64,000 bases of DNA, taken from positions 27,343,735-27,407,734 of the forward strand of contig NC_041003.1 in assembly GCF_004193775.1 (NCBI RefSeq). The letters are read 5' to 3'. The position numbers and the translations under genes are program-made. Shown one piece after another: positions 12,040 to 22,759 of the stretch (positions within the stretch are counted from its first letter, which is position 1; every line of letters starts with the position of its first letter). This DNA is from Glycine soja. Lineage: Eukaryota > Streptophyta > Magnoliopsida > Fabales > Fabaceae. A model generated the notes under the pieces. The model was not told the DNA's origin, did no database searches, and was given only the letters and a program-made list of their open reading frames with translations.

Positions 12040-14429
12040 TGTATACAATCATAAAGTGGAACCAAGTCCCATTCTTTCTACATGATCTTTGAATTTAAAT
12101 GGTGGCATGCCCTTAGTTAAAGGAACAGTGATTATCAACTCAGTGCTTATATGCTCAATGACCACTTTCTTGTCTTTTACTTTTTCTCTAATGGCTAAGT
12201 ACTTAATGTCGATGTGCTTACTTCGACTTCCACTTTTGTTATTCTTAGCCATAAAGACAGCAGTTGAGTTATCACAGAAAATTGTCAAAGGCCTTGAAAT
12301 AGTATCAACTATCTTCAGCCCAAAAATGAAACTCTTAAGTCATACACCATGTGATATAGCCTCAAAACAAGAGACAAACTCAGCTTCCATGGTAGAAGTA
12401 GCAGTCAAAGTATGTTTAACACTCCTCCATGAAATAGCTCCACCAGCCATCATGAAAATGTACCCAGATGTTGATTTGTGAGAATCAACACAACCAACAA
12501 AGTCTAAGTCTGAATAACCAATCACATCTAGATTTTCTATCTGTCTATACATAAGCATGTAATTTTTGGTCCCCCAAAGGTACCTCATCACTTTCTTAGT
12601 AGCTCTCCAGTGGTCAATACCTAGATTACTTTGATATCTTCCTAACATTCCAACTAAAAAGCAATGTCAGGCCTTGTGCACACTTGAGCATACATAAGGC
12701 TTCCAACAATTGAAGCATAATGAATGTTTTTCATCTGTTCCCTTTCAAAGTCCTTCTTTGGACATTGGTTCAAATTAAACCTATCACCCTTCACAATGGG
12801 AGCAACACTTGGTGAACAATCTTTCATTTGAAATCTCTCTAAAATTTTATTAATATAGGTTTCCTGTGATAGACCTAAAATACCTCAAGATCTATCTCTA
12901 TGAATCTTAATGCCGATGACATAAGATGCATCACCCATATCCTTTATGTCAAAATTCTTAGAGAAAAATTGTTTCACCTCATGTAGCAAACCCCGATCAT
13001 TGGCTGCAAGTAAAATATCATCTATATATAAAACAAGAAAACATATTTTACTCCCACTGACCTTGTGGTATATGCATTGATCCATGGGGTTTTCATCAAA
13101 ATCAAATGAAGAAATTATCCCAGGAAACTTAAGGTACCACTAACGGGAGGCATATTTTAAACCATATATAGATTTATTAAGCTTGCAAACCAAATGCTCA
13201 CCACTACTACAGGAGAAGCCTTCAAGTTGTTTCATATAAACCTCCTCCTCTAAATCACCATTAAGAAAGGTTGTTTTCACCTCCATTTGTTGCAACTCAA
13301 GGTCAAAATGAGCAACTAATGCCAAGATAATATGAAGAGAATCTTTCTTAGATATAGGAGAAAAAGTCTGTGTGTAGTCAATTCCTTCTTTTTGAATAAA
13401 TCCCTTAGCAACGAGTCTTGTCTTGTATCTCTCAATGTTGCCTAATAAATCCCTTTTGGTCTTAAAGACCCATTTACAACCAATGGCCTTTGCCCCATTA
13501 GACAACTCAACAAGGTTCCAAACTCCATTACTCTGCATGAAATTCATCTCATCTTTCATGGCATCATACCATAAATTTGACTCTTTACAACTCACGGCTT
13601 GATCAAAAGTTTCAGGATTATTTTCAGCTCCAATATTATAGTCAGATTCTAGCAAATATACAATATAATCACTAGGAATAGTTGATTTTCTTACTCTAGT
13701 AGACCTCCTTAATGTTGCATCAACATTTTTTTGGGGATCATGTTGTTCAAATGGTTGTTCATGGATGATCAACTTGATCTACTGGATTATCAACAACAGG
13801 TTGTGGAATGCCAATCATGTGTTGTTCATCATCTCTTTGAACTTGAGGGGTATGAATTACAACCAATCTTTCACTTGATGTGAAAGGTTGAAACTTTATA
13901 TAATCAATTTCAAAACCTAAGTCCCTCAATTAATCACTCCCACTGATCAAGTCACTTTCAAAAAACTTGACATTTCTTGATTCCACAATCCTAGTAATAT
14001 GATATGGACAGTAAAACCTATAACATTTAGACCTTTCAGCATATCCAATGAAATACCCACTAATAGTCCTCGGGTCAAGTTTCTTCTCTTTTGGGTTATA
14101 TATTCTTACCTAAGACAGACAACCCCAAATGCGCATGTGTTTCAAACTCGGTTTCCAACCTTTAAACAACTCAAAAGGTGTCTTTGGGACAGCCTTGGTT
14201 GGAACACGATTTAATATATACACGGTTGTATTTAGTGCTTCAGCCCACAAGGATTTAGGAAGATTGGAGTTGCTAAGCATACTCTGTACCATGTCCAATA
14301 ATGTTCGGTTCCTTCTTTCTGTCACACCATTCTGATTTGGAGAACTAGACATAGTGTACTGGCAACAATCCCATATTTTTGAAGAAACTTTGCAAAAAGG
14401 ACCAGGTGCTTGTCCATTCTCAGTATATC
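12040..14429 (-). mobile_element. Ty1/copia retrotransposon fragment (integrase to RNase H), 5' part missing
   Basis: On the minus strand the order integrase, reverse transcriptase, RNase H is the copia (Pseudoviridae-type) order. The fragment begins inside integrase at 14429, exactly where a gypsy LTR starts, so it was split by that insertion. The gag, protease and N-terminal integrase half does not reappear beyond 29047. No flanking LTR was recognised to the left. Confidence 0.85.
12049..14429 (-). pseudogene. Copia pol remnant: integrase, RT and RNase H pieces
   Basis: The integrase tail at 14352-14110 contains [20 protein letters not shown], the usual copia integrase motif. RT spans 13772-12885: it has WKWV-type GCKWVFKTK, RLVAKGF, VKTTFLNGDLEEEVYM and the catalytic YIDD (near 13025). 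RNase H at 12648-12049 shows GYSDLDFVGC, STSGYIF, ATSTMEAEF and SKHIDIKY. The reading frame is broken by in-frame stops at about 13140 (after KYASR) and 12885 (after IHRDRS), and by further breaks, so no polyprotein can be made. The stop contexts fit CAG-to-TAG and CGA-to-TGA changes. Confidence 0.85.
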
Positions 14430-16137
14430 TATAACGACCCGCCTCGTCGCTACGATATCACCATTCTAAACCGCGAGGATTTCAATTTTTAAATGAAAAC
14501 TCTATTAATTTGCTTATGGAAAAAAAATGAAAGTAATTTTTTTTATACACATTCACCAAACAATGCACCAATACTTAAGTGAATGCATATATATATTGGT
14601 ATAGTAACTCCATACACATCATTCACATAATGGAAAGTAAATTTGTTCATACATATAATTAAAATTGTGATTTACATCCTCGATTCAACAAAAGAATTAT
14701 GGAACTAGCTATGGAGGAGTTGATTAACAAAACACAACTCTCTCCCAAAATAATCTCAACATCATCACATCAGCTCGGTGGCTCCACAAAAGAATCTCAC
14801 TTCTCGTACTCTACTGCTGTCATTCTACTCCTACGAACAAGAGTTCGCGATCATCACAGGTACCAACCACACAGTACAAAAATTGCGAGGGTGAGTTTAT
14901 TATAAAAGAAATTAATACAAAAATCAAATAACCACAATTAGTAAGAAAACATTAACAAGTATCATAAGCTTGCACTGGTCGAGCCCGGCAAATGCACCGG
15001 ATCGTGCAAGTAGTATAAAATGGTAAAAACCGAGTATCAAACTCTCGGGGAACTTGTGTTACTTGGTAAAGCTATATTCAGTGAATAGGTGTCTAGTATG
15101 AAAATATATGTATGGACTATGAACAGGTATGTAAACTAACTAATAAAAAGGAAAATCACATGAGTAATGATGTGTAAAGACAAGTAGACAACGTGTTGGT
15201 CTTCCTATTAGGTGCCTGATGTTATAAGGATATTCTCTACTTAACAATGCTCATGTCTTCTATGGTGTCTCCTGAAATGCTAAACTTCAATCCCTCGTGA
15301 TAGTCTAGCCTAATCCTGATCAAGCATCGTCCGTAGATTCTGCATTAAGACAAACATACAAATAACTAGGTTACCGTACCCCGATCCCTCGTGATAATAC
15401 GATAAAGTAGCCATGTCCTATCAAGTTCTAAGAATCAGACCAGTTTCCACTGTTGAATGATCCTAACAAAGCATGCATCTACATGATCAAGGCAAAAGCA
15501 CACTGAAATGACATACTGATAGCACAGAGAACACATAAAACATCATTAAATAGATATATAGATATTTACATCAAGTACCTACAAGGAAGAACCAACAGAG
15601 GATTTAGCTCTCCATATCTGGGAAGCTTCTTTTACAACAAAGAGAAGAGAAAAATGAAGGATTGAAGAAATTCAAGTAGTGGGGATGTCTCCTCCACCTC
15701 TAGAACCTCACAATCACTCACAGACTCATCTCATGCTCTCAGGATGGCTTCCTCTTCACTCTCAGTTCTCTGCCAGTCTTCGCACAGCAAAAGCTCTCAA
15801 AAGTCTCTGGAACATGGACCTTTCTCTCTCTAGAAATCTCTAAAAACACAGAAGCTCAAGGAAAAGCCCAAAAATCCCCTTCCATTTCTGATTTCAGGCT
15901 TAAATAGGTGGTCTTGTTGGTGCTTGCGCACTTAGCGCAACTCTGGCTCGCTTAGCGTGCATAAGTGAATTTTGGCTTAACACCCGGCTTCTCGCTTAGC
16001 GGATGCATGCAAGCGATGTGCTAAGCAGGATCTCTCGCTTAGCGCGTGTGTCCAGCTCATCCTTCTTCCAGATTCTTCCTCGCGCTCAGCCACAAGAGTG
16101 GTGCGCTCAACGGATGGCTCGTTAAGCCGGCAGATTG

Positions 16138-18690
16138 TGTAACATCCTAATTTTTCATAAATAAATTTAAAAAGCTTTTTAGTAAAAAAATAAATAAATA
16201 AATAAATATAGAGCAAATAATAGGCTGAGTACCCTAGGTATAAATAGCTATGTTAAGTCAGGTGCCTCCTCTTCCCCTCATTTTCGTTTTTCTCTTTTCT
16301 CCACTCAAAACCCTTTCTTTTTCCCGTAGTCCACCAAACCTGTCTCAGAAAAATGACGATCTCGGACTCATTTACCGTTAGACCGTCGTGAAATTTTAGC
16401 AGCACGTTCGCAATCCAGTTCTGAACATTCTCACCGTTGAGAATTTCAAAATCATGTTTGAGCTTAGAGGAAGACCCTTCGAATTGTAGCCTTTTATTTT
16501 CCTGTAGAAACCCAAAACTGTCTCGGTAAAACTACGATCCCGGTTTCATTAACCGTTGGATTTTCATGAAAATTTGGATATGTTGTTCGAAATTCAATTT
16601 CGCACACTTTTACCGTTGGGATTTGCGAGATAATATTCGTGGAGGGAGAAAAGGGAATCGCATGAAGACAGTACAAGTGGAGGCTTCAATCTCTTCTCCG
16701 TCTCTCTGACGTTCAAGAATTCTATCGGAGCAGTCGGAGGAAAAACTGGAGGAATCTCAGGGAACTGCTAGAGATGCCGCTATCGTTGTTGGAAGACACG
16801 TGAGTCCGCTTAGAGGTAAGGGATGAGTTTATCGCAATTGGGGGTTAGAATGAACATGTGTAGGGATCCTTAGAGAACTAAATTTGGGTTTATTTTGGGA
16901 TGTTTATTGAATTATATTTTTCTCTTTATGATTATAAATACAATATTATTGTATTCTATGTACCAATTGATGTCCTAATGAGAATTGATTGATAAACTTG
17001 AGTGCTCTTGATGTCTTTGTGTTTAACCTATGATTTTGATTAATTGATCTTGATACAATTGTGAGAAACTATTTCAGAGGTTTTACATCCCATGTTGTGA
17101 TAAAATCTTTTGTATAAATTGTTATGTTGAGGTTATGAAATGATGATTCAAACTGTGAGTTTGTGATAAATTGAACATGTGACGGATGATGAAATACATG
17201 TGTATTGAGATGAGATGTGTGTATTGAGTTGTGAACTATGAACTGTGCAATCACACAATTGTAAGACCTTTTAAGGGCAACGAGTATTGTTATGGGATCC
17301 ACTATGGGAACCCGACGAGTTAAAATGATTTTGAAAACAATTGAGTAAATGTGTGTATTGCATAGTTCATAGGTAAAGTGTATATGATTCATGAGGTGTG
17401 GTAACATGTTAAATTGAGATTATACCATTGTGATTGGGATTAAGTGTATGTGATAAATTGAGTATGTATATGATTGAGATATATATGTGCATTGAGGTGT
17501 TGTGTGCATTGAGTTGTGAACTATGAATTGTACAATCACACGATCATAAGTCCCTTCAAGGGCGACGAGTTAATGCTAAGTCCCTTTTAGGGCGACGAGT
17601 TGATGCTAAGTCCCTTTTAGGGCGACGAGTTGATGCTAAGTCCCTTTTTGGGCGACGAGTTAATGTTAAGTCCCTTTAAGGGCGACGAGTTAATGATAAG
17701 ACCCTTAAAGGGCAACGAGTTAAAATTATTTTGAGAACAATTGAGGAGTCGTGTGTTTTGTACAGTTCATAGATAGAGTCTGTGTGCTAAAATATTTTCT
17801 GGGTTGGACCTGAATCAGGAGGGAGAGGCCCTGACGGACTCTTCGAAGTGTAGGCCTTGGGGGTCACACGGTTTGAGTGCTCCTTTAAGCCTATGTTGAT
17901 CCCATATGGTTGGAGCATTCTCGCAAAACACTGTGATCCTGATTGGTCTCCCTATGATATTACCTAGTGAGAGTGACTTGACTTGCTAGTGTGTGGTTTG
18001 TCTTGTCATGTACTCCTAGGCGCCCGACGAGGTTTTTCACTGACATGGTACCACATTGCATATAGGCTTGAGTCTTAGCATAACTGTTTCATGCGTTTGC
18101 TAATTGTTTATTATGAAATTGATGTGTTATTATGTCTTGATCAGAGCGTGTGATTCTTGTGTAATGTGATTGATGATTGAAAAGTGTGATTGATGGATGA
18201 AAAGTGAACTTTGAATGACAAAGTGGTGGAATTACGTGAATTACGTGTAAGTAAGTTTTATTTGGTTTATATGATATGTATATCTAGCTGTCTTGTTTCT
18301 CTATTAGTTAGGAATGTGATAACTCACTCCCCGTGTGTTGTTTGTGTTTGGATCCTGTGATGATCTTGAACTTTGTGTGCGGGGGAGCAGATGACTAGGT
18401 GAATTGCTTAAAGGAACATTATGCTGAAGGACGTCGAGACACAACGCTCTGATAGAATGTGACAATGGGACATAAGTTTTTATATTAATTGCATGATGTT
18501 AGTCTATTTTATTTTATTTCACTGATTTAATAAAATATCTCTGTAAATTCTGACGGTCTTATTTTGAGCCGAATATGTTTTAATTGATAATAGTGAAGTG
18601 AATGTGAACCTTTTACCCGTGTGAATTTGGTTACCGATATGTTTATATATTTTGTTTATTTATATATATGTCGGGGTAGAGGGTGTCACA
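16138..18690 (+). mobile_element. Solo LTR C nested in solo LTR B
   Basis: Begins TGTAACATCCTAATTTTTC and ends GGGTGTCACA, with GATTG on both sides (16133-16137 and 18691-18695). Its 2553 bp hold no retroelement coding region, so it is a solo LTR, probably of a chromovirus-type family since it starts like the TGTAACACCCT end of the surrounding element. It is the innermost of four nested layers. The ORFs at 16494-16676 and 17069-17407 (minus) have no domain and are chance. Confidence 0.88.
17548..17721 (+). repeat. 30-bp tandem repeat, six units, in solo LTR C
   Basis: Units start TCCCTT at 17551, 17581, 17611, 17641, 17671 and (as ACCCTT) 17701, an exact 30-bp spacing. Each holds a small inverted repeat, TCCCTT...AAGGG, followed by CGACGAGTT. 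A diverged single unit lies at about 17263-17300 beside a second copy of the flank GTGAACTATGAA, so a larger duplication of roughly 300 bp is also present. Confidence 0.92.
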
Positions 18691-19062
18691 GATTGGCTTA
18701 GCAAGAAGCTAAAAATCAGCACTTCACAAACTTGTCTAATTAACCTGAAATTGAAAGGAAATGATTATTAAATACACAAAATGGGAGTACTAAGTACTTA
18801 TTACCTATATTTAACAAAAAGTAATTACAATACTGCAAAATAACCATAAATGGGAGGAGTTAGATACAATTTGCACAGATTTATTACACAAAAGTTAGTC
18901 GTATTCATCGACTAACATGCACCAACATTCATTAGTCCAATACACACTCAACAAATAGTCATCATCCATCCACAATTCCAATCATTCATGCTTAATATGA
19001 CGCATGCACCTGACCTCAACTCTCATATGCAATGTGGTATCATCCTCAAGGAAATAGCCTAA

Positions 19063-20424
19063 GAATGTGTTTGGATGGATACTTTCATCTGAGTAATTCA
19101 TTTTAAATGAGATATTGAATTGCTGTCATTTTAAATTTAGTGTTTGAATAATAATTTAAGGAGAAATTAAATACCTGGAATTTTAATAGAGAATTTTAAT
19201 TAACCAAAACTGAGTCATATGAAATTCTCCTAAAAACCTAAGAATTTCAATTTCTCAAAACATGCTCTTATTCACTCTGTGCTCGTACTCACTCCTTCTC
19301 CTTTCTCCGTGGGATTTGAAAAGGGAGAGGAACGCCACCACGCTGTTCCCACCGTCCCCCGACTTCACGTATATCTTCGCCCGGTCAAAACATCGCATCA
19401 CTGTTGGCACCCCCTTCTCCTTCACGCTCGGAGTCTCTTCCTTGCCTTCGTCCACATTCTCCTCTCCCGAGAAGTCGAAGGCTTCATACTCGCCGTCACT
19501 TTCAGGTTCGGAATCGGAATACTCGAACACGTTTGTGGTGTGCGATTATGGAGGAGGCGGGTGATCGGTGGGGCTGTTTCAGAGAGCTTGATTTCGGGAG
19601 AGGAGAAAGGGGAAGGAGTAGAATAGTCGTGCTTGAGCGGGAGGCGAGTGTAGGTGGTGGCTTTGCCGCCGCCGGGGACTGGGAGGACTGGTTTCTGAAT
19701 TTCAGGGTTCCGGGTTTTGCGACAAGCGAAAGCGTGAGGAGTGAACCACGCTGAGATTGAAGAATGTAGCAACAACCATCTTTGTCCCTGCCAAACCGGA
19801 CTCAACATCTCAAGTCTCAACTCAACCACTCAAAAATAACAATCGGATAAGGTCACACGTGTTACAAACTCAAAAATAGCATTTTACACCTTAGAATAAA
19901 TAAATGATCAATTTCATCTTTATACTCTCTATGTGAATTTAGTTTGAAACAAAATCACTGAAAAATACGATTAAATTGTTAATATAAATACACAATTATT
20001 AACTAAATTTAAAGAAGTGTAAAATGTAGGCATTTACCCATCTAATTAATTAGAACTAAATTTTTTATATATATTAAAAACCTTAGACAATTTTGATTAT
20101 TTAATTATTAAATATTAAAAAAATTATTATTATATATTATATAACATTAAATTTATTTTGAATATTTAATTATTTAAAAAATGACTCATGTTTATTTTCA
20201 TTCAATATTGAAATTTTAATTTTTAAATAAATATTTAAAATGAAAACTTGAATTTCATTGAAATTGAATTACTTTGTCCATACAAGGAAATTAAAATACA
20301 AGAAATTGAATTGCCTCATCCAAACAAAATATTTACAAAATGAAAGGAATTTAAATCAAGACAACCAAAATACTGTGAATTTGAATTTCTTAGAAATCTT
20401 TAAATCCCTCATCCAAACACATAG
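19063..20424. mobile_element. PIF/Harbinger-like TIR element carrying a host gene fragment
   Basis: The ends read GAATGTGTTTGGATGG and, on the opposite strand, CTATGTGTTTGGATG. They are flanked by TAA (19060-19062 and 20425-20427). The host LTR is continuous across the site when compared with 28347, which defines the insert precisely at 1362 bp. No transposase ORF is present. The centre is far richer in G and C than the flanks, because it is a captured gene piece. The 3-bp TAA duplication favours PIF/Harbinger over MULE (9 bp) or hAT (8 bp). Confidence 0.78.
19330..19790 (-). pseudogene. Captured fragment of a chloroplast Obg-type GTPase gene (ObgC-like)
   Basis: The minus strand encodes, in two frames, a Ser/Pro/Thr-rich leader resembling a plastid transit peptide (19790 down to about 19535), then an acidic stretch [20 protein letters not shown], then [32 protein letters not shown] is the signature start of the Obg fold in Obg/CgtA GTPases. 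Similarity stops right after VVAF (about 19330), before the glycine-rich Obg fold is complete; no G domain is present. A frame change near 19535 separates the leader from the Obg part. It is an exon 1 fragment carried by the TIR element, with no sign of function. Confidence 0.75.
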
Positions 20425-20648
20425 TAAGCGTGTCCACACGACACTCACACTTAGGAAAAGTAGGCAGTAAGTGTCGATGTCACCCTGTCATGTATAGGCA
20501 ACACCCCCCCCCCTCCATGGTGATCATCCTGAGTCTCAAGGGAGTTTCAAACCGAGTGGCATGCCCCCAAGTACAAATATTTCTCTTTATGAGAAACTAC
20601 AAGTACTTACTGACAAAGTTTATACTATTTCCATGTCATATGAAGTAT

Positions 20649-21120
20649 GAAACATGGGCACCATCAAATGCACTGACTACTCTAAGCCATCCCCCTCCAG
20701 AGATGCTTAAAACTCTTTAACCACTCTATTTCCCCTACCAAAGATATCCAACAAGGTCACTTCACCCCTCCCCTCACATGTACATACACAACATACAACA
20801 TATGAAACATTGGCACCATCAATGCACTAACCGCGGATAATTAAAAATTCTAAGCCATCCCCCTCCAGAGATGCTTAGAACTCTTTAATCACTCTATTTC
20901 CCCTACCAGGGACATCCAACAAGGTCACTGCACCCCCCATGTACATACACATCACACAACGTATGAAACATGGGCACCATCAATGCATTGACCGTGGATA
21001 ATTAAAGATTCTAAGTCATCCCCCTCCAGAAATGCTTAAAACTCTTTAACCACTATATTTCCCCCACCAGGGACATCCAACAAGGTCAATGCACCCCCCA
21101 TGTACATACACAACATACAT
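20649..21120. repeat. About 160-bp tandem repeat, three copies, in the 3' LTR
   Basis: GAAACATGGGCACCATCAA recurs at 20649, 20804 (one change) and 20965, each followed by the same run through AACTCTTTAACCACT and a CATCCAACAAGGTCA block. Counterparts are at 28586, 28749 and 28910 in the right LTR; the solo LTR at 53956-58450 has the segment once (about 56522). Confidence 0.88.
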
Positions 21121-21124
21121 CAAT

Positions 21125-21360
21125 GTATTTTCAACATCATCAACATTTCATCTCAATATCACTCTCAACATCAACATCATCTTATCTCAATGACATTATC
21201 AACAACAACAACATCATCTCATATTAACATAATCGTCAATAACAACATCAACTCATATTGACATAATCATCAATAACAACATCATCTCATATCAATATCA
21301 TCATAAACATCAACCTCATGTCATATCAATTAATGTCATCAATAGCAACATCAATAGTAA
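21125..21360. repeat. AACATCATC-rich minisatellite in the LTR
   Basis: Imperfect units of roughly 30 bp built from CAACATCATCTCAT and CAATAACAACATCA. The equivalent array in the solo LTR lies at about 56685-57025. Confidence 0.8.
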
Positions 21361-22740
21361 GTCACATTCTGCATATACATACATCTATAGTTCATGCCTG
21401 AGATTCACACTCCCCAGGTCTTTAGACCACATAAGTGTAATAAACAATAATGTTATTCATCAATAATAGATCTATCGCATCCCATTAGTCAAAAACATTG
21501 TTTTCTTGAAAACCAACATGCAACAGGGACAAACATACATCCCCATAGTTAGGTTCCCTGACCCCAACTATGGTATTAAAAACTGTAAACTATAATAAAC
21601 TCCCCTCACCTATCGCGAGCTCTCCTTCAGTTCCTCTTTGCATCGCTTAAAGGTCTCCCTCGTTCACGCTCGTCAGTCCAAATGCAAGGTTCTATATGCC
21701 AAATTGAAGGAAATTTAATATAGATTTTAGAAACAAGGTTAATGACAACATTCAGAGTCAAATACCCCTGTCAAAATGTAAAGGGCTGAGGGGTGATTCG
21801 GATTCTACTAAAAGGAGACATCATTTGAAATTCCGCTCATGCCAATGTGACCGGGGTTCAGTGAAGGTCATGAAAATAACATCAATGCTATAAAAAGATA
21901 ACTTTTACAATGTCTCATTTTCAAGGGTTTTTCAAAGGAAGTGTAAAAACACCTTATTACAGTAACCAACACACAAGAGACACTAAGAGGAACTCAAACT
22001 AACTAGGAGAAGGGCTCAGAAATCAAGATTACCTCAAAGAAGCTTTGAAATGGAGGATTGGGGGAATTTTCTCCACCGAATCCTTGAGGAGGATTCTAAG
22101 GATTTCACTCCAATTAAGATGTTCCTCTTGTTGTGGGGATTCGGCAACAAGCAACGGTGGCTCGTGATGGCCATCGGTGGTCGAGGGTGGTGGAGAAGGA
22201 GGTGTTAGGGTTTGGGTGGCATTTTGGAGAAGAGGAGAATGAAAAATCATGTTTTTCACACTAAGGAACGTATTTATAATCTGTAAATCTCGCTTAGCGA
22301 GCTCATCTCGCTAAGCGGGAGTCCACTTTTCTCGCTTAGCGCAACTTCTTCTGCACTATGGCTCACTCAGCATAATTCCCTCTCGGGTTGGAATTGGGCT
22401 TAGCGCGCCCTTCGCGCTTCGCGAGACATCAAAAGTTTTTTATTTTCAAAATCCCAACGGTCAGCCTGTGGAGGAATGTCTTAGGAAGCTCCAGACAAAA
22501 TTTGAAGACAACGAATCCGAGATCGCGATTTTACTGGAATAGGTTTAGGTAAAATTTAAAATCTCATAATTTCAACTTATCTCAACAAAACCCCACATAA
22601 CTCAACATCCACATCAAGAAATTCACACATGACTAATTCAAGCCATACCTCTACTCATTCAAGTCAACCATATAGTCAAATAACACAATAAATAAAATTA
22701 AACATCGATTTATAAATAGTAATATTTCAGGGTGTTACAA

Positions 22741-22757
22741 CTCTCATGCCCTTTTAG
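22741..22757 (-). other. Polypurine tract beside the 3' LTR
   Basis: On the minus strand the bases just before the LTR read AAAAGGGCATGAGAG, a purine-rich plus-strand primer site in the expected position, one base from the LTR edge at 22739. Confidence 0.6.
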
Positions 22758-22759
22758 AA

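Larger units (their letters stand above)
14976..18917 (-). mobile_element. Solo LTR B nested in the chromovirus LTR
   Basis: Begins TGGTCGAGCCCGG and ends CGACTAACA, flanked on both sides by the 5-bp duplication TGCAC (14971-14975 and 18918-18922). Removing it restores continuity with the right LTR at 28208. No internal coding region is left, so it is a solo LTR of about 1.38 kb net, produced by LTR-LTR recombination. The CGCTTAGCG cluster is at 15925-16125. The minus strand reads TGTTAGTCG at one end and CCGGTGCATTTGCCGG near the other, a layout shared with the LTR at 32315. Confidence 0.88.
14430..22739 (-). repeat. 3' LTR of the chromovirus, split by three nested insertions
   Basis: LTR blocks 14430-14975, 18918-19062 and 20425-22739 align collinearly with the right LTR (27669-29047) and with the solo LTR at 53956-58450. 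The intervening pieces have their own target duplications and are listed separately. The first bases are TATAAC instead of TGTAAC, a point change at the terminal TG. The block near 22260-22420 carries several CGCTTAGCG/CGCTAAGCG motifs. Confidence 0.88.

Noticed and set aside
12089..12481. 130-aa plus-strand ORF
   Set aside because: Antisense shadow of copia RNase H.
17069..17407. 112-aa minus-strand ORF in solo LTR C
   Set aside because: LTR sequence with internal repeats; no domain and no conservation argument.
17548..17721. Regular 30-bp repeats resembling a CRISPR array
   Set aside because: Units are contiguous without unique spacers, there are no cas genes, and the host is a plant; it is an LTR minisatellite.
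19404..19754. 116-aa Arg/Ser-rich plus-strand ORF
   Set aside because: Shadow of the captured ObgC fragment, which is read on the minus strand; GC-rich DNA keeps several frames open.
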